Shown: positions 1 to 8,350 of the stretch, one piece after another
How positions within the stretch are numbered: position 1 is the first letter of the stretch
Layout of the letters: each line of letters opens with the position of its first letter
Assembly (NCBI RefSeq): GCF_009937975.1
Contig: NZ_AP018441.1
Location: 1,550,001-1,614,000, forward strand
From: Undibacterium sp. YM2
GTDB taxonomy: Bacteria; Pseudomonadota; Gammaproteobacteria; Burkholderiales; Burkholderiaceae_D
DNA: 64,000 nucleotides
Direction of reading: 5' to 3'
Translations under genes and position numbers: made by a program
The notes under the pieces: generated by a model
What the model saw: the letters and a program-made list of their open reading frames with translations, nothing else
Databases searched by the model: none
Told to the model about the DNA's origin: nothing

Positions 1-998
1 AATTTCCACTACTGCAGCGCAAGGACAGATGGCTGCTGGTATCTGGCCAGGCGAATATCGTTGAAGCCAATAATATCTGGAGTCTGACAGGTAAAGTGCT
101 GGCTGATGGTGCCTACTTCAGGCTGCCCAAGTTGCCGCCGCCCAGCCTTTCCAGCGATGTCGTTGTCGTACGCAAGACTGACAAGGCGGTTACTAAAGCA
201 GCAGAGGCAGACAGTAATAGAAAAGGTCTCAAGACCCGCATTGATGTCAGCTTCGACATGGGGCCACGCTTCGTGTTTGTTGGCCGTGGCCTCGATACCG
301 GCCTGGAAGGTAGCCTGCGCCTGCGTTCCAGCGATGGTAGCCCCTTGCAGGCGAACGGGTCCATACGCACCGTCAAGGGCGCGTATGAAGGCTATGGCCA
401 GCAACTGGCGATAGAGCGGGGCATCTTGAACTTCCAGGGGCCACCGGCCAACCCTGGCCTGAATATTCGTGCCTTGCGCAAGGGTTTGCCTGTTGAAGCA
501 GGGGTAGAAGTGGTGGGTACAGTCAGCGCACCGCAAGTCAGGCTGGTGTCAGAACCAGAAGTGCCGGATGCTGAAAAACTCTCATGGCTGGTGCTGGGAC
601 GTGGCTCAGACCAACTTGCCAGTGGCGATGCCTCATTGCTGATGTCGGCAGCGACAGCGATATTTGGTGGTGATGGCAGCCGCAATGTGCCGCGCGACAT
701 TGTGCAAGGCCTGGGCTTTGATGAGTTTTCGATAGGTTCTTCATCGAATGGTTCAGGCAGCCGCTTGCCAGTGCAGACGATTGCCGGTTCAACTGGTACC
801 TCCAATGCCACTACTGACCAGGTCGTCAGCGTAGGCAAACGTATCATGCCGGGCCTGGTGTTGTCAGTGGAGCGTGGCTTGTCAGACGCCAGTGGTGGCA
901 TCAAGCTGAGCTGGCAACTGACCCGGCGCATCAGCATCACAGGCCGTACTGGTGCTGAGTCTGCGGTGGATGTGAATTACACTTTCTCCTTCAATTAA
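1..998 (+). CDS. tamB: TamB (translocation and assembly module, inner-membrane component), C-terminal part
   Basis: The gene enters from the left edge; an open frame runs from base 3 to the TAA at 996-998 and gives about 331 C-terminal residues. The sequence is the beta-rich, low-complexity C-terminus typical of the TamB/DUF490 family, with repeated short strands such as GLNIRALRKG and VGTVSAPQVRLVSEPEVPDAE and the terminal phrase VDVNYTFSFN, ending in an aromatic residue like many TamB proteins. TamB is anchored in the inner membrane, spans the periplasm and works with the Omp85 protein TamA in delivering autotransporters and in lipid transport to the outer membrane. TamA would be expected upstream, outside the window. 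A bidirectional terminator follows. Family assignment is confident; the N-terminus cannot be judged. Confidence 0.88.
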   Translation, partial: FPLLQRKDRWLLVSGQANIVEANNIWSLTGKVLADGAYFRLPKLPPPSLSSDVVVVRKTDKAVTKAAEADSNRKGLKTRIDVSFDMGPRFVFVGRGLDTGLEGSLRLRSSDGSPLQANGSIRTVKGAYEGYGQQLAIERGILNFQGPPANPGLNIRALRKGLPVEAGVEVVGTVSAPQVRLVSEPEVPDAEKLSWLVLGRGSDQLASGDASLLMSAATAIFGGDGSRNVPRDIVQGLGFDEFSIGSSSNGSGSRLPVQTIAGSTGTSNATTDQVVSVGKRIMPGLVLSVERGLSDASGGIKLSWQLTRRISITGRTGAESAVDVNYTFSFN

Positions 999-1045
999 AA
1001 TCCTTTTAAAACCCTATTAAAACCATACTAAAACCCTGTAAAAAA

Positions 1046-1075
1046 GGGAAGGCAATCTGTCTGGATTGTCTTCCC
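1046..1075. terminator. Bidirectional Rho-independent terminator
   Basis: A 12-bp stem (1046-1057 with 1064-1075, one G-T pair) and a six-base loop are flanked by an A run on the left and a T-rich stretch on the right. It sits between the converging tamB and M16 peptidase genes and can serve both. Confidence 0.75.
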
Positions 1076-1119
1076 TTTATCTTGTCTGCGCTCATGCTTG
1101 CCGCAGATATTGCACCGGA

Positions 1120-3984
1120 TTATTTCTTCTGTTCAGGATAGAGCACAATCTGCGCATAGTTCTGGAAGTTGAAATAACGCTGCGCTGCTTCCTTGATCTG
1201 TGCAGGCGTGATGGCGCGTATGCGTTTGTCTACCGACAAGATGGCCTCTGCCTCGGTTTTATAATAGACCGCGCCTTGCAGATGGTTTAGCCAGCTTTCA
1301 TTGCTGCGCAATTCTTCCTGGTGCGCTTTCAACCAGGATTGCTTGACCTTGTTCAGGTCTTCCTGTTGTGGGCCAGACTGCTGTATTTTCTTGATTTCGC
1401 CAAACAAGGCTGTGATCACTTTATCGACATTTTCCGGGCTGCATGGCAATTCAGCATCTATGCCATATCTGCTCTGAGGGATGCGTTCAAATGACCCGCT
1501 CATGCCGCCGCTATAAATCAAGCCTTGTTTTTCGCGCAGCACGTCAATGATCTTCAAATTCAGGATATCGACCATGGCATGGAAGCGCATATTTTCTTCC
1601 CGGGTATAAGTGGATGGCCCGGTGAAGCTTAATACCACCGTACTTTTTTCTTCATTCCCGGCCAGTACTTCTTTCTTGACTATGCCTTGTACCGGGTTGA
1701 TATGCAGGTCCTGATATTCGGTCTTGATATCGGTGACTGGCAAACTTGCCAGGTAGATGGCAAGCAATGGCTTAATCTTGTCGATCTCAAAACTACCTAC
1801 AAAAATAAAGTGCAAATCCTTGGCACTGCCATAACGGGACTGATAAATGTCGATACTGCGTTCGAGTGATATCTTGTCAAAATCTTCTACCCTGGCAGGA
1901 TGGAATGCACGCGGATTATCTTTATAAATAGTCGTCGTAATCGCATCTGTAAACACAGTTTCAGGATGTGCCCAGCTATTCCTCGCCAGCTCCTTTTGTG
2001 AACTGATCAGTGACTGGAATAGTGCCTCGTCCTTGCGCGGGCTGGTCAGGCGCAGGTACAGCAATTGCAGCATGGTTTCTATGTCACTGGCGCTGGATGC
2101 TCCGCCTATGCTCTCGGAATAATTATCCATGCTGGTCCTGACATTGGCTGATTTGCCCGCCAGGGTTTCCTGCATATCCTTTTGACTGAAGTTGCCCATG
2201 CCCATGGCCCAGACTACAGGGTTGCTATAGAAAGCATTGTAATAGTCTGCATCAGAGAACAAGGACATACCGCCGGCACGGCGAGCACTCATCAAGACCT
2301 GGTCATTCTTGAAATCTGTTTTTTTCAGTGTGACTTTGACGCCATTCGATAAAGTCATTTCCACCAGACCCAGCAGCTTGTTTTCTTTTTCATTAACTAT
2401 CTGGCCGGGCGTGGGTAGCGTAGTCATCAATTTGGCGCTGACTGTTTTCTCAGCTCTGGCTTCTGGCGTCTTTTGTTCTGCTTTGGCAGCCATGTCTTGC
2501 AGTTCGGCTACCCCGGGAGTGCTTTCTCCAGCCTTGTTCGAACCCACGTAAAACATGAGTTTGACACTGTCATCCGGCGTCGCCTTTTTGGCAAACTGGT
2601 TCATTTCTTCCAGTGAAATACCTTCGGCAAACTCCTTGAAATACAGGTACTCATTCTTGATACCAGGGATAGGCTCATTGGTCAGAAAGTTGCGTATGTA
2701 CTCGGCAGCAAAACTCGCAGAATTGGATTTGCTGAACTCATTGAACATGCTCTCATATTCGCGTGCCTCTATTTTCTTGGCCCTGTCAAATTCTGCTGCC
2801 GTAAAACCAAACTGACGCACACTGTTTTTTTCCTGCATCAAGGCATCCAGCGCGGCTTGTGTTCCAGATGGTGACAATATCGCGGTTGCTACAAAAGAAT
2901 CATAGCCTGCTACTACAGGTTCGCTACCGGCAGATGCGCCCAGGAAAGGTGGCCTGGCCTGTTCCGTCAACGCACCCAGGCGGCGGTTCAGCATGGATTT
3001 GTAGAAATTGCGGATGATATCCTGACGATAGTCCCCTATGACTTCATGCGTTGGCTGCTTCTCCAGTGGATAGCGCAGCATCAGCATGTTATTCGTCGCC
3101 TCCTTGTCGGTGATAACCATGGTTTTGGATGCGGTATTTTTGGGGATATTGATTTCTGGCCGTGCACGCGCAGGTACCGGGTTTTTCAAGCCTGAAAAAT
3201 ACTTGTATATCATTTTCTCGGCATCATCCGGCTGTACATCGCCAATAACAACCACGGCCATCAGGTCTGGCCTGTACCAATCCTTGTAAAAACGGCGCAG
3301 GGCATCATGCTTGAACTGTTTGATCGTGTCTTCCTTGCCTATGGGCAGGCGCTCTGCATATTTGGAGCCATTGAATACCTCTGGCAGCAACTGGCGCATC
3401 ATGCGGTCACTGGCACCTTTGCCCAGCCGCGCTTCTTCCAGGATAATGCCACGTTCCTTGTCGATATCAACAGCCTTCATCTCCACACCCTGTGCCCAGT
3501 CAGCCAGTACCTGGAAACCAGTTTTCAAATAGGCCGGTTTGTCGGTAGGGATGGGCAGGATATACACCGTTTCATCAAAGCTGGTATAGGCATTCAGATC
3601 AGCACCGAATTTCACGCCTATGGATTGCAGGTAAGAAATCAGTTGATGTTTCTTGAAATGCTTAGAGCCATTGAAGGCCATGTGCTCAGTAAAATGCGCC
3701 AGACCCTGTTGATCATCGTCCTCCAGTACTGACCCGGCTTTTACCACCAGGCGCAGCTCCACTTTCTTTTGCGGATTATTATTCTTCTGGATATAGTAAG
3801 TCAGGCCATTTTCCAGTTTGCCCTTTTTCAGGTCGGGATTGATGGGCAGGGGATCGTTCAGGCTAATTTCTGCCAGTGCAGGCAGGCTCACAGGCAGGAT
3901 AAACGCCAGCAACATCAGGCTGGCAACCAGCCTCCTGGCGGGGGTGAGTGATTTTATTACTGAGATAGCAAGGGTATTCGGCAT
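1120..3984 (-). CDS. M16 family zinc metallopeptidase (PqqL/pitrilysin-like), exported
   Basis: A 954-residue protein with an N-terminal signal peptide (hydrophobic segment about residues 19-35, cleavage probably after LPALA at 38). The inverted zinc motif HFTEH (HxxEH) is at residues 97-101, and the third-ligand region ERGIILEE lies at about 177-184, which together define an active M16 N-domain. The second half is the usual partner M16 domain without a zinc motif. The length of about 930-950 residues and two-domain plan match PqqL-like periplasmic peptidases, which degrade peptides or small imported proteins. The ATG at 3984 is chosen because the signal peptide follows directly; no strong ribosome binding site is seen. 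It stands alone, converging on tamB. Confidence 0.85.
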   Translation of the reverse strand: MPNTLAISVIKSLTPARRLVASLMLLAFILPVSLPALAEISLNDPLPINPDLKKGKLENGLTYYIQKNNNPQKKVELRLVVKAGSVLEDDDQQGLAHFTEHMAFNGSKHFKKHQLISYLQSIGVKFGADLNAYTSFDETVYILPIPTDKPAYLKTGFQVLADWAQGVEMKAVDIDKERGIILEEARLGKGASDRMMRQLLPEVFNGSKYAERLPIGKEDTIKQFKHDALRRFYKDWYRPDLMAVVVIGDVQPDDAEKMIYKYFSGLKNPVPARARPEINIPKNTASKTMVITDKEATNNMLMLRYPLEKQPTHEVIGDYRQDIIRNFYKSMLNRRLGALTEQARPPFLGASAGSEPVVAGYDSFVATAILSPSGTQAALDALMQEKNSVRQFGFTAAEFDRAKKIEAREYESMFNEFSKSNSASFAAEYIRNFLTNEPIPGIKNEYLYFKEFAEGISLEEMNQFAKKATPDDSVKLMFYVGSNKAGESTPGVAELQDMAAKAEQKTPEARAEKTVSAKLMTTLPTPGQIVNEKENKLLGLVEMTLSNGVKVTLKKTDFKNDQVLMSARRAGGMSLFSDADYYNAFYSNPVVWAMGMGNFSQKDMQETLAGKSANVRTSMDNYSESIGGASSASDIETMLQLLYLRLTSPRKDEALFQSLISSQKELARNSWAHPETVFTDAITTTIYKDNPRAFHPARVEDFDKISLERSIDIYQSRYGSAKDLHFIFVGSFEIDKIKPLLAIYLASLPVTDIKTEYQDLHINPVQGIVKKEVLAGNEEKSTVVLSFTGPSTYTREENMRFHAMVDILNLKIIDVLREKQGLIYSGGMSGSFERIPQSRYGIDAELPCSPENVDKVITALFGEIKKIQQSGPQQEDLNKVKQSWLKAHQEELRSNESWLNHLQGAVYYKTEAEAILSVDKRIRAITPAQIKEAAQRYFNFQNYAQIVLYPEQKK

Positions 3985-4111
3985 AAACAGCGGTGCAGGC
4001 TAGATAAAAATGCCAGTGTACCCTGTTGGCGGAATACCGGTGGAGTGGGCTTTGTATCGATTTGCTACAGAACTGGGAGACGGAACAAAGGGCTTGTGGA
4101 TGAAATGTCTT

Positions 4112-4903
4112 CTAGCTACCGCAGCCCCCACCACAACCACCACCGCAACTGCTACCACAGCTTGATCCGCCGCCATCGCAACCGCCCGAGTCGCCGCTGC
4201 TGCTGCCGCAACTGCTACCGCCGCCGCAGGATGATCCTGTATTCGCGGCTTGCGCCTGTTTTTTGATCATTTCTTCATAGGCCAGGGTAGTGATCAGGCC
4301 AGCGGCCAGCAACTGGGCTGCGCCGAAGCTTTCAGGGTAAGTCGATTTACCTTCACCCGTACCCCGTGCATTCATGTTCTGGAAACCGATGCGGCTGGTG
4401 GTGGCAAAGTAAGCATAACCATGTGGCATGTGCAGCTTGCTGTCGAGTGCAAACAGGCGGGGCAGGGCGGGTTTGCCAGGCCAGATACCATCTACCCTTT
4501 GTGCTGTCACCAGGCAGTTGGCCAGTGCCGCATCCATGTCGGAAGCCATGTTCTCTGCTTCTACATGCGGTATGGTGCTGCCAAAATGTTTGCAGCAGAA
4601 ATTGTCAAGGCTGATCGATGACCAGCTGTTCCAGGCATGCCAGATTGAATCGGCGGCTTTTGAAGGCAGTGCACAAGCCTGCTTGCTGCGGCTGACGCAA
4701 CTGAAAAACATCATCAACCCCTCTGCCGCGCGGGCAAAAAAAACGGCATCACTAGGGATGCCGGGGAATTCATACTTCGCTTTTGCCTGCCAATGCAGGA
4801 ACACTGCATTCGGTATCTCGACCAGTTGACGCCTGTAATCTGAATATTGAACAATATTTTTGGCCCGCATCATCTGGTATTTTTGTTTTAATTTACTTAG
4901 CAT
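4112..4903 (-). CDS. Uncharacterised protein with Cys/Gly/Ser-rich C-terminal tail
   Basis: A 263-residue protein of unknown function. The body (1-220) contains SIWHAWNSW followed by FCCKHFG and IPHVE, a Trp-His/Cys/His-rich block that vaguely recalls the glycine-rich domain-containing protein (GRDP) family; this resemblance is by eye only. The last 43 residues are almost only Gly, Ser and seven Cys in CGGG and SSCG units, a low-complexity tail of the kind found on several unrelated bacterial proteins, including TIGR04222-type proteins. No signal peptide or convincing membrane segment is visible. The ATG at 4903 has a good AGGAGA ribosome binding site about 8 bases upstream. It is a single-gene unit between the M16 peptidase and the DUF2867 operon. 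Confidence 0.7.
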   Translation of the reverse strand: MLSKLKQKYQMMRAKNIVQYSDYRRQLVEIPNAVFLHWQAKAKYEFPGIPSDAVFFARAAEGLMMFFSCVSRSKQACALPSKAADSIWHAWNSWSSISLDNFCCKHFGSTIPHVEAENMASDMDAALANCLVTAQRVDGIWPGKPALPRLFALDSKLHMPHGYAYFATTSRIGFQNMNARGTGEGKSTYPESFGAAQLLAAGLITTLAYEEMIKKQAQAANTGSSCGGGSSCGSSSGDSGGCDGGGSSCGSSCGGGCGGGCGS

Positions 4904-5056
4904 CGTCTTTAATCTCCTTTTCTCTTTTGTTTTAGTGATTTCATCTTAGAAGAGATATATGACAAATAGATGACAAAAATGATGAGGGAAAACACGTATA
5001 CAGTTTACCTGTTAAATCAAGCAAGATGGTATCTTGAGCCCTCGCTAATACCACCC

Positions 5057-5566
5057 TCAGGCTCTTGCCAATACCGCCGGGGCAATTACCTTGTGTGCCG
5101 GCCCCACGAACAACATATATGCTCGCCCCAGGTTATTGTGTACATGCACGACGGTGGTGACTGCAATGAAGGGTTGACCATCCCGGGTTTGCTTGCTGAC
5201 CGATACCTTGACATCGAGATGTTTGTCAGAGTCACAGAGTATGACTTCGTCATCAGATTTATACACCAGAGAAAATATCCCGGCCCTGTCGCCTACCTGA
5301 TAAGCCTCGGCTGGTTTGCTTTTGTTCAGCGACTTCATGCCACCCAGGTTTTTCAAGCCAAACAGGCCAACCACGCGATTACGTATGCCCATCAGTGCAT
5401 TGACCCAGGCTGGTGTTTTTGCAAAGGTATCCATATAGATTTGCATTGCACTCAAATCTGCATGAGGGAAGGGTGTTTGGTAGCAGTCGTAAAAGTAAGC
5501 GCCGGGTACGTCTTCTGCGATCTTGCTGGATGCCGGGACTGCTGTTTCCGTGATCTTGTTTTTCAT
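5057..5566 (-). CDS. DUF2867 family protein
   Basis: A 169-residue protein matching the DUF2867 family, recognised from DVPGAYFYDCYQTP near the start, the RNRVVGLFGLK segment, and the C-terminal pattern VSKQTRDGQPF...TTVVHVHNNLG. The function is unknown; the fold is thought to be lipocalin- or START-like, so a small-molecule or lipid ligand is possible (inference). The ATG at 5566 is chosen because it overlaps the TGA of the upstream gene (ATGA); a longer reading to 5629 would run far into that gene. It is the last gene of a four-gene coupled operon headed by a TetR regulator. Confidence 0.8.
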   Translation of the reverse strand: MKNKITETAVPASSKIAEDVPGAYFYDCYQTPFPHADLSAMQIYMDTFAKTPAWVNALMGIRNRVVGLFGLKNLGGMKSLNKSKPAEAYQVGDRAGIFSLVYKSDDEVILCDSDKHLDVKVSVSKQTRDGQPFIAVTTVVHVHNNLGRAYMLFVGPAHKVIAPAVLARA

Positions 5567-5952
5567 GCTGCCTGCCCCTGGTTTGCGTTTATGTTCATCA
5601 AGGCAATTGCGGCAGGCATGGCCAGCCAAAAGCCGGACGTGGGCATCAGTATGACAGCAAAGATGCTGCAGAGCAGGAGACCCAAACCCAGCGTGCGTGC
5701 TTCAGTAAAATCAGGTTTGCGTTCCAGACTGTTGATGGTCATGCCGAGAAGTAAAAATGGACCACCAAACAGCAAGAACCATGTCGCCGCCGAACGTAAA
5801 GGATCACGATTGACGGTATTGAATACTCCTCGCTCCAGCATGCCCACAAAAACTGGACCAAAGAGTAGAAAGGCAGCTATCGTGTGCAGAGCGGCAACGG
5901 CGATCAGATAATTACCTATCCAGATTTTCCGGCGCTTAGTTGGTATTGACAT
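5563..5952 (-). CDS. Small integral membrane protein, DUF6463-like
   Basis: A 129-residue protein with four predicted membrane segments (about 13-36, 55-72, 86-101 and 103-118) and a basic N-terminus (KRRKIWIG). The GNYLIAVAALHTIAAFLLFG opening resembles the DUF6463 family; this is moderately sure. No catalytic motif is visible. Its start overlaps the end of the ABC1 gene by 17 bases and its stop overlaps the DUF2867 start, so it is made as part of the same translationally coupled operon. Confidence 0.75.
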   Translation of the reverse strand: MSIPTKRRKIWIGNYLIAVAALHTIAAFLLFGPVFVGMLERGVFNTVNRDPLRSAATWFLLFGGPFLLLGMTINSLERKPDFTEARTLGLGLLLCSIFAVILMPTSGFWLAMPAAIALMNINANQGQAA

Positions 5953-7288
5953 GACTTGCTCCTTGTTTAATCCAGGCTATTTCAGTGTTGACGACAGCAC
6001 CCATCTTCTTGAGCATATTCATCAGCCCCAGGTAGGCGCGATCAAAATAAGGTACGTCTTCATGCCAGCCCGCCAGGATGCCTGACAGCAGCCTGCTATG
6101 TTCGGCATTGATGGTTTTGGGGTAGGGCGATTTATTGCTGAAGTCAAATTCACTGCTTTGAAATGCTTCCATCTTCCAGGCATGCAGGTCGGCAAGTGCG
6201 GTCACTACACTTTGATCAAATTCATCTTGCGTGACCGCCTCAGAAAACAGACCCAGATCTATATATGCCAGCCGCAGGATGCGATTGCGCTCAGCCACAT
6301 CTGTCATCAGCAAGGCACGCCAGCTGCGCGCCATCGCATCACAAAAACTGAACGAGATTTTATTCGTGCAACCAAAATCCAGTACCGCCAAACGCCCATC
6401 CGACATGAATAAAAAATTGCCAGGATGCGGGTCTGCATGTATGCGACCCAGTTCGCAAACACTGAACCAGAACCAGTCAAACAGCAATTGCCCGTAGTGA
6501 TTGCGCTGTACCTGGTCAGGCGCTGTCGCCAGCCATGCATCCAGGTGCAGGCCATCTAGTCTTTCCATCGTCAAGACCCGCTTGCTCGACATCTCATTGA
6601 TGCATTTGGGGATGACTATGCCAGGCAAGTTCACATGCTCATGAAACCAGTTGAGCTGCATCGCCTCGTGTTCATAATCCAGTTCTTCCCCCATCTTGAC
6701 TTCCAACTCGCTCATGAAGCGGTCTATCACCTCTTTACGCGGCAAGACGGTGGTGCCCATGGCCATGGTCTGGAAGATACCGCGTAACATGCGCAGATCA
6801 CTGCCGATGGCAGCGGCAATGCCGGGGTATTGCACTTTCACCGCCAAATGCCTGCCATCAGCCAATCTGGCATGATGTACCTGTCCCAAACTTGCTGCAG
6901 CAAAGGCATGTGCATCAAATTGCGCATACAGGTGTTCTGGAGCCTCGCCAAATTCACGCTGGAACACTTTGTGGATTAGCGCACGGTTCAGCGGCGTCAC
7001 CTGATGGCAACCTTTCGCTAGTTCGCGGCGTATGCCTTCCGGTAAAAAGTCAGCCTCCATACTCAGCAATTGCGACACCTTGAGGGCACTGCCTTTTAAC
7101 TGGTTCAGTGCCTTGAACAGTATGCGCCCCAGCTCAGCTTCATGCCGCTCTTGTGCAGCTTGCTTGTCATCGTCACTGCGTAGCATTTGCCGCGCCTTGT
7201 GCCCCAGCTTGCTGGCACCGGCCTGTGCCAGCGCCAGGCCAGTGATGGCAGTTCTGCCCAGCTTGCTGGCGGGCGGTGCCTTGTTCAT
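5936..7288 (-). CDS. ABC1/AarF/UbiB-type atypical kinase family protein
   Basis: A 450-residue ABC1 (ADCK/UbiB) family protein. The Ala-rich nucleotide loop AAAS is at residues 130-133, the lysine of the LAVKVQYPG strand is K151, and the catalytic and metal motifs HADPHPGNF and VLDFGC lie at about 285-315. UbiB-type proteins are ATPases or kinases tied to ubiquinone and lipid metabolism. The family hallmark KxGQ is changed to KVSQ (70-73). Unlike UbiB it lacks the two C-terminal membrane helices, so it belongs to the soluble ABC1 group often encoded beside TetR genes. ATGA overlap with the upstream TetR stop fixes the start at 7288. Lipid or quinone remodelling under TetR control is an inference. 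Confidence 0.85.
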   Translation of the reverse strand: MNKAPPASKLGRTAITGLALAQAGASKLGHKARQMLRSDDDKQAAQERHEAELGRILFKALNQLKGSALKVSQLLSMEADFLPEGIRRELAKGCHQVTPLNRALIHKVFQREFGEAPEHLYAQFDAHAFAAASLGQVHHARLADGRHLAVKVQYPGIAAAIGSDLRMLRGIFQTMAMGTTVLPRKEVIDRFMSELEVKMGEELDYEHEAMQLNWFHEHVNLPGIVIPKCINEMSSKRVLTMERLDGLHLDAWLATAPDQVQRNHYGQLLFDWFWFSVCELGRIHADPHPGNFLFMSDGRLAVLDFGCTNKISFSFCDAMARSWRALLMTDVAERNRILRLAYIDLGLFSEAVTQDEFDQSVVTALADLHAWKMEAFQSSEFDFSNKSPYPKTINAEHSRLLSGILAGWHEDVPYFDRAYLGLMNMLKKMGAVVNTEIAWIKQGASHVNTN

Positions 7289-8016
7289 CGCGCATCCCCC
7301 AGGCCATTGCGGACGAGCTTGACCATCTCCAGCAAACCAGAACCATTTTGCATGATGCGTGACAACTGGTTGCGCAACATGAAGCTGGCCAGCTCAGATA
7401 CTTTATTGACGATGCCGCTCTTCAAAGCCATCACCAGTATCGCCAGCGTCATGTCCACCAGTTGTGTGGTATTCGAGAATTCTTCTGAGTCATCCTTGAG
7501 CCAGTAAGCGATGACAGCAAACAGATAATCGCCAAAAAGGCCACCTATCAGGTTCTTGAAATCGCAAGGAGAAATATCGCCACGATGCTCCGCCTCTTCC
7601 AGCAGTCTGATAATTTCCTGCTTCAGGGTTTGCTGACCCGGCATATTGTCGCGCATCATCAGCAAGGGCGATTTGCCAAAGATATCGCGCGTGATCTCGA
7701 CAAATTCACGGTCACCCAGCAAGAGTTCCAGCAAGGCATCCACCAGCCTTTGGAGTTTTTCCTGCAAGGTAAATTCTTCCCAGCCCGGTGTTTCTTGCAC
7801 CACTTCCAGCGTGATTTCTATGCACAGCTCATAGTAAGCCAGCAGGATTTTTTCCTTGCTGGGGAAGTACTTGTAAATCGTCGCATCCCCTATACCCGCC
7901 TCACGGGCAATCTGCTTCATGGTGGCGGCGTCATAGCCTTTTTCCGTTATCAGATCAACGGCGGTGCGTATCAAGGTGCGCCGGGTTTGCTCTTGCTGGG
8001 ACTTGGAAGTTTTCAT
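7285..8016 (-). CDS. TetR/AcrR family transcriptional regulator
   Basis: A 243-residue TetR protein with the N-terminal helix-turn-helix in residues 12-58 (RRTLIRTAVDLITEKG, then MKQIAREAGIGDATIYKYF). The C-terminal ligand domain is specific to this subgroup and gives no ligand clue. It is the first gene of the operon TetR - ABC1 kinase - DUF6463-like - DUF2867, all joined by overlapping stops and starts, so it probably controls its own operon in response to a lipid-like ligand (inference). An inverted repeat at 8083-8099, 67 bases upstream of the ATG, is a candidate operator. Confidence 0.87.
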   Translation of the reverse strand: MKTSKSQQEQTRRTLIRTAVDLITEKGYDAATMKQIAREAGIGDATIYKYFPSKEKILLAYYELCIEITLEVVQETPGWEEFTLQEKLQRLVDALLELLLGDREFVEITRDIFGKSPLLMMRDNMPGQQTLKQEIIRLLEEAEHRGDISPCDFKNLIGGLFGDYLFAVIAYWLKDDSEEFSNTTQLVDMTLAILVMALKSGIVNKVSELASFMLRNQLSRIMQNGSGLLEMVKLVRNGLGDAR

Positions 8017-8082
8017 AATCGAGACGAACTTCTATAAAAATGGTGATTCGGCCCCATTAATATATACTTTGTTTCGTTAAAT

Positions 8083-8099
8083 AACAAGGTTTACTTGTT
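8083..8099. promoter_or_regulatory. Candidate operator of the TetR-ABC1 operon
   Basis: Perfect 6-bp arms AACAAG and CTTGTT separated by five bases, in an AT-rich stretch upstream of the TetR start. The size and symmetry suit a TetR-family dimer; there is no further evidence. Confidence 0.35.
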
Positions 8100-8143
8100 T
8101 AATGGAGGGTTTGTGTTGATTGCGAGGGCGGAAGGTGAGCGTG

Positions 8144-8336
8144 GTGTAGGTTGGGCTACGATTTATCAGCCCAACACTGGGCGCATAAGTGACGTATACG
8201 TTTGCTGAGGTTCTGTGTTGGGCTGATGAAGCGAAGCCCAACCTACGAAGCTGAGCGTTTAAATAACATAAACGTTTGCAGAGGCCGAGTGTTGGGCCGG
8301 GCCTCGCTAGACTGGTGAACCGTAGCCCAACCTACA
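8144..8336. repeat. Cluster of three REP-like palindromic units
   Basis: Three units share GTAGGTTGGGC or its complement GCCCAACCTAC at one end and TGTTGGGC-type sequence at the other: about 8144-8177 in one orientation, and 8214-8248 and 8289-8336 in the other. The two same-orientation units are also preceded by a related direct repeat (ACGTTTGC near 8199 and 8272). This family of intergenic palindromes is common in proteobacterial genomes. It fills the 334-base gap between the TetR and helicase genes. Confidence 0.75.
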
Positions 8337-8350
8337 AGGGCACGATACAG

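Noticed and set aside
4970..5911. A 313-codon plus-strand frame opposite DUF2867 and the DUF6463-like gene
   Set aside because: It lies antisense to two genes with recognisable families and overlapping starts, has no family features itself, and no ribosome binding site.
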